33,968 nt of DNA from Candidatus Omnitrophota bacterium (lineage in GTDB: Bacteria > Omnitrophota > Gorgyraeia > Duberdicusellales > 4484-171): contig JAGLUN010000061.1 in the NCBI GenBank assembly GCA_023134705.1, forward strand, positions 1 to 33,968. The letters are read 5' to 3'. Numbering within the stretch: the stretch's first letter is position 1; every line of letters begins with the position of its first letter. Below are positions 26,531-33,968 of this stretch, piece by piece. Both the position numbers and the translations under genes were made by a program. The notes below the pieces were generated by a model. That model did no database searches. It was not told the origin of the DNA and saw only the letters and a list, made by a program, of their open reading frames with translations.

Positions 26531-27928
26531 ATGAAGTTTAAACAAACACAAAAATTAGTCCAAATTTTAGCTTTGACTCCTCAGATGAGACAATCGCTTC
26601 GTATCCTCCAGCTTCCTTTGATAGAATTAAAAGCTTATTTAGAGACGCAGGCGCAGGAGAATCCTGTTTTGGAATATGATGATGTTTCTTCTGAGTATTC
26701 ATTAAGCGAACGATTAGAGAAAATTATTGAATTTCAACATACGCCTCAGGATTCTATATCAAATTTTCGTCTGGAGGAATTAAAGAAAAAGCGTGATTAT
26801 AAAGAAAGCCTTATCAGCCAGTCCCCTACTCTTCAGGATCATCTCCTCCGGCAATTAAGGATGCTTCCTTTGACTAAACGAAAATATAAAATCGGGGAAA
26901 GCATCATTACAAGTTTGGATGATAATGGTTACTTGAATGTTTCTACGAAAGAAATAGCCGATAGTTTTAATAAAGGCAGCAAGGATGAAAACAAAATAAA
27001 CAAGAAGGAGACTGAAGAAGTATTACTTCTAATCCAGGATTTTAACCCAATCGGTGTAGGAGCAAGAAATCTTAAGGAGTGCCTTCTTCTCCAGTTGAAA
27101 TATAGAGGCAAAGAGAAATCTTTGGAATATAAGATCGTGAAACATTATCTTGTGGAGTTAGTCAAGAAAAAGATTAAAGTTATCGCGAGAGATTTAAATG
27201 TTACTTTAAGCGAAGTACATAAAGCTATAAAAAAAATTTCTTCTTTAGAGCCGAAGCCGGGAAGCTCCTTTGTCCCGGTAAGAGATGGGGGGATTATCTC
27301 TCCCGTCGTTGATGTCATTGTAGAAAAAAACGGGAACAAATATGAAATTATCATAAATAAAAACGGGCTTCCCAAGTTGAAAATCAGCCGTTATTATTTG
27401 AACCTTATAAAATCCAAAAATATTTCCCTTCAAACAAAAAAATATATCCAGGACAAAATAACCGCTGCTTTAGGGCTTTTCAAATCTGTATCTCAAAGGG
27501 AAGAAACCGTTTTAAGAATTACAAACTATTTACTAAAAGTTCAAAAGGACTTTTTTCAATATGGCGACAGGTCTTTACTTAAACCTCTTACTCTTAAAGA
27601 TGTGGCTAAGGTAGTAAAAAGGAATGAATCTACGGTGAGCAGAGTAGCAAGTAAGAAATATATCCAGACTCCTCAAGGGATATTCAAGTTCGATTACTTT
27701 TTTAGCAAGTCCTTAAAAAACGAAGAAGGAGAGAATCTATCTTTAGAATTCATAAAGTCCGAGATATTAAACCTTATAGACGAAGAGAATCCGGATAAAC
27801 CCTTAAAAGATAGTGAGATTGCCGAGCTTTTGAATAAAGAAAAGATAAAAATTGCCCGGAGAACAGTAGCTAAATACAGGGAAGAATTAAAAATCCCTTC
27901 TTACCATAAAAGGAAAAAGAAGAAATAA
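26531..27928 (+). CDS. rpoN: RNA polymerase sigma-54 factor
   Basis: KQTQKLVQILALTPQMRQSLRILQLPLIEL (region I); C-terminal ARRTVAKYREELKIPSYHKRK (RpoN box). Confidence 0.97.
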   Translation: MKFKQTQKLVQILALTPQMRQSLRILQLPLIELKAYLETQAQENPVLEYDDVSSEYSLSERLEKIIEFQHTPQDSISNFRLEELKKKRDYKESLISQSPTLQDHLLRQLRMLPLTKRKYKIGESIITSLDDNGYLNVSTKEIADSFNKGSKDENKINKKETEEVLLLIQDFNPIGVGARNLKECLLLQLKYRGKEKSLEYKIVKHYLVELVKKKIKVIARDLNVTLSEVHKAIKKISSLEPKPGSSFVPVRDGGIISPVVDVIVEKNGNKYEIIINKNGLPKLKISRYYLNLIKSKNISLQTKKYIQDKITAALGLFKSVSQREETVLRITNYLLKVQKDFFQYGDRSLLKPLTLKDVAKVVKRNESTVSRVASKKYIQTPQGIFKFDYFFSKSLKNEEGENLSLEFIKSEILNLIDEENPDKPLKDSEIAELLNKEKIKIARRTVAKYREELKIPSYHKRKKKK

Positions 27929-27951
27929 GTCCTCCAGCAATGTTCTCTACG

Positions 27952-28190
27952 AGTAGTTTGTAGTTGGTAGTTTGTAGTTTGTTTAAAAAAATATGTTATC
28001 CGACCGCTGAATCGTCACGAAATTTTGTATACACGAATAAGAATAAAGGTTAAAGGATTCCGCCAGAGGCGGATCCGCTTGCCCGCCTCTGATTGCTGTG
28101 TACAGAAGCTTCGCTTCTGCCCTTCGGCGGAAAAGGAAAAAGTGTATTCATACTCCCACTTTAAAATGCTAATTTAACATTTATAATTTT
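27952..28190. repeat. Dispersed intergenic repeat, copy interrupted by an 87-bp palindromic insertion
   Basis: Flanks match 10749-10900; insertion at ~28050-28136. Confidence 0.93.
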
Positions 28191-28344
28191 ACACTTGCAT
28201 CTTCTTGTATCATTTTGCATTTGCATCTTCTTGCTCTATGCTCTTTGTACTATGCCTTCTCGCCCTATGCCATTTCAGCCCAAAGACCATTGACTATAGA
28301 CTTTCTTACTAGTATCGCGTATTGCGTATCGTGCATAAGGTTAC

Positions 28345-28426
28345 TCAAAGCAACCTTCTCTAACTTTAAGTAACCTTCCCTAACCTCAAGTAACCTTCTC
28401 TACGTAACCTTCCCCATGTAACCTTA
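28345..28426. repeat. Tandem GTAACCTT-containing array
   Basis: aagcaacctt..., aagtaacctt..., aagtaacctt..., gtaaccttccccat, gtaacctt. Confidence 0.9.
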
Positions 28427-28448
28427 TCAGCCATTGACCATAGACTAA

Positions 28449-29447
28449 TTATTCCGTTGTGACTAATTGAATTAGCATATCTATGATTTTTGCGTTTTCC
28501 AAAGTAAACTTACCCGGATCGGCATTAGACGTGCTTACGTTTAAAATCCCCAATAATTTATCCCTGGTTTTTATCGGTATTAACATAGAATAGGTCAGAT
28601 GGGGATTATTTAAGCGGGATTGTATCATTTCATCGTTACTCGTTTTGTCTATAAATAGCGGCTTCTTTTCCCGGGCAACGATCCCGGCTAATCCTTCTCC
28701 TATTTTTAAGTGTGTCTGCTCTATAATTTTTTCTTGTAAACTCTTAGCCGTTTTTATGTAAAGCTCGTTATTCTTTTCATTCAGTAACATGATTGAACCG
28801 CGTTCCGCTCCGCTAAAGGTATAAGAAAGATTCAAAAGAGTTGCCATTAATTCGTCCATATAAAAATGACGCGCGTTTTCCCGGCTATAGGAAAGAGTTG
28901 ACATTGTATTCTTTAGCCGCATGTTTTGGCTAAGTAATTCGCAGGCATATTGGCCGATATCATAAAGAAATTCAATAACCGACCTTATCCCGTAGAAGGA
29001 AAAGGTTTTAATTTCCCTAATCATATCCAGAAATTCTTCCGGGTTCATGCCTAAGTTTTTGGCTATCTCTGTATAGACCTCAATTTTCCGGTACTTTCCT
29101 AAAACAACAGGGCCCGCTATAAGATATGCCGCGGTTTCTTCCTTTATTTTCAAAGGGATAAAAAAATTATAGAGGCCGGCGAGACAGACATGGCCTTCTT
29201 TCCAGTCTTTTTCCGGTTTGTTGCAAGGAAATTCCAAACAAGCTTTACATTCAGGCGGTTCGCCGGATGTAATTTCCATTAACTTTTCACATAATCTGGG
29301 ATGAACAGCCGTTGAAGTGAGTAGAGTGTTTTCTTTGTCTATAGTACGCAAATTGAGTTTTAAAACTTCAGCGAGATGAGTTTGAATATCCTGCCACTTT
29401 TGAAGGTCTACTATATCTCTGAAATTAACAGACATCGTTAAATTCAA
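28449..29447 (-). CDS. PocR ligand-binding domain plus GAF domain protein
   Basis: Cys-rich PocR-like N-terminus (CEKLMEITSGEPPECKACLEFPC...GHVCLAGLYNFFIPL); GAF-like C-terminus. Confidence 0.85.
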   Translation of the reverse strand: MNLTMSVNFRDIVDLQKWQDIQTHLAEVLKLNLRTIDKENTLLTSTAVHPRLCEKLMEITSGEPPECKACLEFPCNKPEKDWKEGHVCLAGLYNFFIPLKIKEETAAYLIAGPVVLGKYRKIEVYTEIAKNLGMNPEEFLDMIREIKTFSFYGIRSVIEFLYDIGQYACELLSQNMRLKNTMSTLSYSRENARHFYMDELMATLLNLSYTFSGAERGSIMLLNEKNNELYIKTAKSLQEKIIEQTHLKIGEGLAGIVAREKKPLFIDKTSNDEMIQSRLNNPHLTYSMLIPIKTRDKLLGILNVSTSNADPGKFTLENAKIIDMLIQLVTTE

Positions 29448-29470
29448 TTTGCGTGTGAGTCCAGGGCGGA

Positions 29471-30853
29471 CTAACTATCCAAAAATCCATATTCTTTCAT
29501 TTTGTTATAAAGAGTCGTTCGATTAATGCCTAAAAACTCAGCCGCTTTTTTACGGTTACCATTACAATCCTTTAATACACGTTCGATGATCTCTTTTTCT
29601 GAGTATTTTAAGGCTTCTTTAAGAGGTAAATGTTGGTTTTCGTTGTTTTGGAATTCATTTAACTTTGTCTCCTGTAAAAATTCCGGCAAATCAGCCCGTT
29701 GGATCCATTCATCTTTAGTGAGAATAACCGCTCTTTCGATAAAATTCTCCAATTCCCTTACATTACCCGGCCAATCATAGGCAATAAATATTTTCATTAC
29801 CTCTTTGGATACGCCTTTTATTTTTTTCCTTTTTATTTTCTTTAAACATTTATCTAAAAAGTGTTCTATTAAAAAAGGGATATCATCCTTTCTTTCTCTC
29901 AATGGCGGAAGGTAGATAGGTATAACATTTAACCGGTAATATAAGTCTTCCCGGAATTCCCCGTTTTTTATCAGTTTTTTTAAATCCTGATTCGTAGCGG
30001 CGATTATTCTTACGTCAATTTTTATGGTTTTTGTATCTCCAACCCTTTCGAATTCACCTTCTTGTAAGGCTCGTAATAATTTAACTTGAAGTTTCGGGCT
30101 GAAAGCGTCTATTTCATCTAAAAAGACCGTTCCCTTGTCAGCAGCTTCAAACCTTCCTTCCCTGTCTTTTACCGCGCTGGTAAAAGAACCTTTTACGTGG
30201 CCGAAAAGCTCACTTTCCAGGAGGGTTTCCGGGAGAGCTCCGCAGCTTACTTCGATAAAAGGTTTATCCTGGCGTAAAATATCATTGTGATGAACAGCGT
30301 GGGCGATTAACCGTTTTCCTGTTCCACTATCTCCCTGGATAAGAATTGTCGCGTTAGTAGAAGCGACTGTTTCAATAAGAGTATAAATTTTTTGCATTTT
30401 TGAATTTTGCCCGATTATCTTATGAAATTTATCTCGTGTAGTATCGGCCAATTTCTCTTTTAATATCCTATTCTCTTCTAAAATCAGTTTCTGTTCAAAT
30501 ATCCTCTGGATTATGATTTTGATTTCCTTGTCGATTATAGGTTTAGTAATATAGTCAAACGCTCCTTCTTTCATCGCTCCCACGGCATTCTCGATAGATC
30601 CGTAAGCGGTCATAAAGACTACGGTTATATTTGGATTTATCCCTTTAATTTCTTTCAACAGGGTTAATCCATCTATTTTCGGCATTTTTAGATCAGTAAT
30701 AACTATATCAGGCGGGTCGTTTTTGATGAGGTTGAGGGCTTCTTCCCCGTCAGAAGCTAAAGAAACCTTATACCCTTCGAATTTTAGAATTTCATATAAA
30801 GACTTCCGGGTTAAAGGTTCATCGTCAGCTATCAGAATATGCCGGTTCTTCAT
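29471..30853 (-). CDS. NtrC-family sigma-54-dependent response regulator
   Basis: REC domain (DDEP...DLKMPKIDG), GDSGTGKRLIAHAVH, ELFGHVKGSFTSA, Fis-like HTH C-terminus. Confidence 0.96.
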   Translation of the reverse strand: MKNRHILIADDEPLTRKSLYEILKFEGYKVSLASDGEEALNLIKNDPPDIVITDLKMPKIDGLTLLKEIKGINPNITVVFMTAYGSIENAVGAMKEGAFDYITKPIIDKEIKIIIQRIFEQKLILEENRILKEKLADTTRDKFHKIIGQNSKMQKIYTLIETVASTNATILIQGDSGTGKRLIAHAVHHNDILRQDKPFIEVSCGALPETLLESELFGHVKGSFTSAVKDREGRFEAADKGTVFLDEIDAFSPKLQVKLLRALQEGEFERVGDTKTIKIDVRIIAATNQDLKKLIKNGEFREDLYYRLNVIPIYLPPLRERKDDIPFLIEHFLDKCLKKIKRKKIKGVSKEVMKIFIAYDWPGNVRELENFIERAVILTKDEWIQRADLPEFLQETKLNEFQNNENQHLPLKEALKYSEKEIIERVLKDCNGNRKKAAEFLGINRTTLYNKMKEYGFLDS

Positions 30854-30904
30854 TATTTTTTTAAAAGAGTTTGATCTTCCCGTGACAAGAACAATTATTC
30901 TCTT

Positions 30905-30950
30905 TACCCCGTTATTCTATTAGAGAACGAAGTCCTCTAATGGGGTTTAC
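30905..30950. repeat. Palindromic element related to 5021-5080, overlapping the 3' end of the histidine kinase gene
   Basis: taccccgttattctattagagaacgaagtcctctaatggggttta; shares CTCTAAYGGGGTTTACTGT with the SH3-gene copy. Confidence 0.8.
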
Positions 30951-32205
30951 TGTACGGCAGGCGAATTACGAAAATTGTCCCTTTCCCCTTTTTGTCCCTC
31001 AGAAAAAGCTTTCCGTTATAACGCTGGATAACTTCCCGCGAAATTGCTAATCCTAAACCGGAGCCTTCACCAATGTTTTTAGTGGTAAAGAAAGGTTCGA
31101 ATATCTTTTCTTGAATATCCAGGGGAATGCCTTCCCCGGTATCTGAAACCTTAATTTCGACATAATTATCGATTATGGAAGTGGAAACAATAAGTTCCCC
31201 TCCGTTCTTTTTCATTGCCTCACAAGCGTTCTTTATAATATTGTTAAAAACAATTTTTAATCCCTGATCAGCGATTTTAGGCAGGTCCGGGGAAAGATCT
31301 TTATTGATTTCGATATTATACGAATTGAAATAAGAACCATATAGAAATAAAGATTCTTCTAAAATCCGGTTGATATCAACTTTCCTTTCCTGAGAAGAAA
31401 GGCTCCAGGAGTAATCCAGGAGAGACCTTACAAACTGAGCGATTCTGTTTAACCCCTGTTTTGCTTCTAAAAGGTATTCTCTAACTACACCCTCTTCCGC
31501 TACGCAGTCCAGGCTCAAATTAATGTAACGTATAATTCCGTCCAAAGGGTTATTTATTTCATGGACAAACCCCCCCACAAGTTTACCTACGGAAGAAAAC
31601 TTTTTCGATTGCTCAACAAGATTCTTTAACTCTTTTAATTGCTCGGTCAACTCTTTATTCAATCCATGCTGTTTTTTTAAAAAATCTTTCAGATTGTAAA
31701 TTGTGACTCCCAAATTTTTACAAATATTCAGCACGCTGTCTAAATCTTTGGTATCGAAAACTATGCCGCCGGATTTTTCGCTGATGTTCAATACGCCGAT
31801 TAAATTCCCGGAAGATTCTAAAGGGATAGAAAGAAAAGACCTGGATTGATAATGATGACTTTGAGCATCAAATTGAAAAGAAGAATCTCCGCGTATATCC
31901 TCTACTAATAATGGTTTTCTTTCTAAAGCCACCCGCCCTGATATCCCTTCTCCCAGACGTTTTCGTATCCCTTCTAAATGGAGATTTTTGCGGTTTTTAA
32001 CTATCTCCAGAACCAATTCTTCTTTTTCTTCATCAAGAAGGAATATAGAGCCGGAGCCGGCATTGACGGATTGCATACAGCGGTTGAGAGTCAAAAAAAG
32101 AATATCCTTTAAGGGGTTTTCTAAGGGAAGATTATACATTTTCCTACGGGATTTATGAGTAAGTGGTAATCGTACAAGTATACTATATTTTTTCATGATA
32201 AACAA
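30937..32205 (-). CDS. GAF-domain sensor histidine kinase
   Basis: GAF region; GGFVHEINNPLDGI (H box), VFNNIIKNACEAM (N box), DTGEGIP, GSGLGLAIS. Confidence 0.95.
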   Translation of the reverse strand: MFIMKKYSILVRLPLTHKSRRKMYNLPLENPLKDILFLTLNRCMQSVNAGSGSIFLLDEEKEELVLEIVKNRKNLHLEGIRKRLGEGISGRVALERKPLLVEDIRGDSSFQFDAQSHHYQSRSFLSIPLESSGNLIGVLNISEKSGGIVFDTKDLDSVLNICKNLGVTIYNLKDFLKKQHGLNKELTEQLKELKNLVEQSKKFSSVGKLVGGFVHEINNPLDGIIRYINLSLDCVAEEGVVREYLLEAKQGLNRIAQFVRSLLDYSWSLSSQERKVDINRILEESLFLYGSYFNSYNIEINKDLSPDLPKIADQGLKIVFNNIIKNACEAMKKNGGELIVSTSIIDNYVEIKVSDTGEGIPLDIQEKIFEPFFTTKNIGEGSGLGLAISREVIQRYNGKLFLRDKKGKGTIFVIRLPYSKPH

Positions 32206-32211
32206 GGGTTT

Positions 32212-32838
32212 TCAAAAGATTTTTCTCAAATCAGGCAGAATTTCCCTTATAAATGCTTCAGTTTTGCCTTCTAAGACGGGTGAATCTCCCTGGGCAGAAA
32301 TTCTTATCAAGGCCCCTTTTAGTTCTTTGCCTTTTATGGCATCTAACAAAAAATATACCTGTTGAAGGTAATAATTGGAAATAAACCGGTCCCCGGCAAC
32401 AAACCAGTACCAGGCTTTGATTATACCTCCTTTCGCGGTTTTCATTACTAACTTATTGGTTTTAAGTGAGTTAGCGTTATCCAGGGGAATTTTTTCCTGA
32501 GTTTTTTCCAGGAGTTTTGTGCCTCCTCCTAAATAACATATTTCCGGAGGGTGAAAAGTTTCCCGCCTGTTTCCTGAATAAACAATGGCTAAGGTTAGGG
32601 AATCGCCCTCTTTATCTTTATACTGCCGGATAAGGATATCCTCTGTTTCCAGGATTTCATATACATCCTGAGAAACATCTAAATTTTTTCCCTGCCAGTT
32701 CCCGATTTCAAAAGGCAGTTTTCCGAAATCCGCCAGGGAATGGGTCGACACTTTCCTCCTTTCAATCTTTAAGACTAAAACAGAGGCTGCTGCGAGGATA
32801 ATTACGACAATTAAGTAATGTTTCCGTCCAAACGACAT
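32212..32838 (-). CDS. EpsI-type exosortase-associated protein
   Basis: HPPEICYLGGGTKLLEK and KAWYWFVAGDRFISNYYLQQ; overlaps the exosortase gene. Confidence 0.85.
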   Translation of the reverse strand: MSFGRKHYLIVVIILAAASVLVLKIERRKVSTHSLADFGKLPFEIGNWQGKNLDVSQDVYEILETEDILIRQYKDKEGDSLTLAIVYSGNRRETFHPPEICYLGGGTKLLEKTQEKIPLDNANSLKTNKLVMKTAKGGIIKAWYWFVAGDRFISNYYLQQVYFLLDAIKGKELKGALIRISAQGDSPVLEGKTEAFIREILPDLRKIF

Positions 32839-33650
32839 TTCAATATTTTGCTTATCATTATTAACCCTAAAAATCCTATAATAAACACCATAATGCCTGA
32901 GAAATCATGTAAAAAGCCTAAGGCTATTTTTTCGCCGTAAATGTAACTTACCCAGAGCAGGAATACAAGCCTGGCCGCGTTAGAAAGGAAGGCAATCGGG
33001 ACCGCGGAAAGGAATAAAATTGTTTTTCGCCAGGGTTTAGCCCTAACAAACTGGGTGAATATCGCTCCTAAAGCTAAGAATGAAATTAAAGAACGTAATC
33101 CACTGCAGGGATCTCCCACCAGGAGAAATCCTCCCGGATAATAAATCGTGGAACCGGATCTATTAACCGGCATTCCCATAATTTTAACTGTAAAAGTTGC
33201 GATTTGGGCGGCTAAGATTTTAAGCTTAAACGATATCCCGATAATTATGACTTGGGGAAGCGGAAGCATAAAGATAAGGAAAACAATGGGAAAAATTAAC
33301 TCTTTAGCCATCTTTATCCCGCCGAAGTATAACACCATGCCTAGTAATACAATAGGAATAGCCAGGTAAGAAGCGAAGTTTATCTTTAAAAATATCCCGC
33401 CTAACAAATGTAGAATAATTCCAAATAGGAGGATTAAAATCCCGGCAAAGGCCGGCTCAGGCTTGATAGCCTTTAATTTGTCCCTTTTCCTCCATACTAA
33501 ATACAGAACAACAAAAGGGATTAAGTAGCCGTGAGAATAGTATGAATCCCGGGCGGCAAATCTACCGAAGAGATGGGGATAAGTCGGGGAAAATAAAATT
33601 AGGAATAAAGACGATATAACGAACGTTTTTAATGAAAATTTTATCCGCAA
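32811..33650 (-). CDS. Exosortase/archaeosortase family protein
   Basis: Multi-TM; catalytic-type motifs GDPCSGLRSL, SNAARL, LHDFSG. Confidence 0.93.
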   Translation of the reverse strand: MRIKFSLKTFVISSLFLILFSPTYPHLFGRFAARDSYYSHGYLIPFVVLYLVWRKRDKLKAIKPEPAFAGILILLFGIILHLLGGIFLKINFASYLAIPIVLLGMVLYFGGIKMAKELIFPIVFLIFMLPLPQVIIIGISFKLKILAAQIATFTVKIMGMPVNRSGSTIYYPGGFLLVGDPCSGLRSLISFLALGAIFTQFVRAKPWRKTILFLSAVPIAFLSNAARLVFLLWVSYIYGEKIALGFLHDFSGIMVFIIGFLGLIMISKILKCRLDGNIT

Positions 33651-33853
33651 CTTGCAGCCTCCTTAAAGTAGATAGACCATTTACGAAACACAAACTGTAA
33701 ATCGGATGATAAGAGCGAATTAAACCATCCTCCTTATTCTAACATATTTATATTCTGTCTTCCACCCCTGGGTTGAACTAAATCGGGCGGCATGATGAAT
33801 ATCTTTTGAATCTGCGGCACTACTATTTTTTTCCGCGGCGAATGCTGTTAACC

Positions 33854-33936
33854 CAAATAATGCAGTTAGCATTATTTGCCCGTCGGGTCGACTCCAAATT
33901 TTCCTGCCGAAGGCGTAGAAAATTTGGGAAAGTCGA
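33854..33936 (-). other. Candidate structured leader: consecutive hairpins upstream of the exosortase operon
   Basis: caaataatgc-agtta-gcattatttg (33854-33878); cccgtcggg; tcgact...aaattttc / gaaaattt...agtcga (33888-33936). Confidence 0.4.
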
Positions 33937-33968
33937 GGTTACCATGGAAAAATGCAAAGGGACTTTTT

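Noticed and set aside
28345-28426. CRISPR array
   Set aside because: Units are 14-20 bp, lack 25-40-bp unique spacers, and no cas genes are present.
33854-33960. c-di-GMP-I riboswitch upstream of the exosortase gene
   Set aside because: A GGTTACCATGG string recalls the 3' end of GEMM RNAs, but the conserved core (e.g. GGGACGCAAAGCC) is absent on both strands.

Overview
This is an AT-rich, gene-dense bacterial chromosome segment. Nearly every gene is on the minus strand; rpoN (sigma-54) is the one clear plus-strand gene. The gene content suggests a PVC-superphylum or Omnitrophota-like lineage, partly from a TIGR04137-type small basic protein (inference). The coding content is mostly recognisable: shikimate (aroB, aroQ), thiamine (thiC, thiE, a ThiD2-like ORF), heptose (gmhA, rfaE2), pfkA, accB/accC, Asp23/AmaP, efp, pepQ, Memo, radical SAM, PilZ and HD-GYP genes. 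There is a B12 riboswitch, terminator, TonB-receptor and TonB module. A second module has exosortase, EpsI, histidine kinase, NtrC-type regulator and PocR-GAF genes next to rpoN. Two short ORFs missing from the supplied track are supported: a 44-aa zinc-ribbon protein between two PilZ genes and a 56-aa Trm112-like protein. A tRNA-Gly(CCC) is flanked by partial duplications. The most unusual signal is in the non-coding DNA and one CDS. A palindromic element is inserted in frame in an SH3-domain gene, and a related copy supplies the stop codon of a histidine kinase. The spacers contain degenerate 7-nt-phased repeats like the STRRs of cyanobacteria, 9-nt and 10/11-nt phased repeats, MITE-like elements, and a dispersed repeat carrying a nested GC-rich palindrome. 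I found no CRISPR array, phage, transposase or obvious defence island. All calls are by eye, with no database search.
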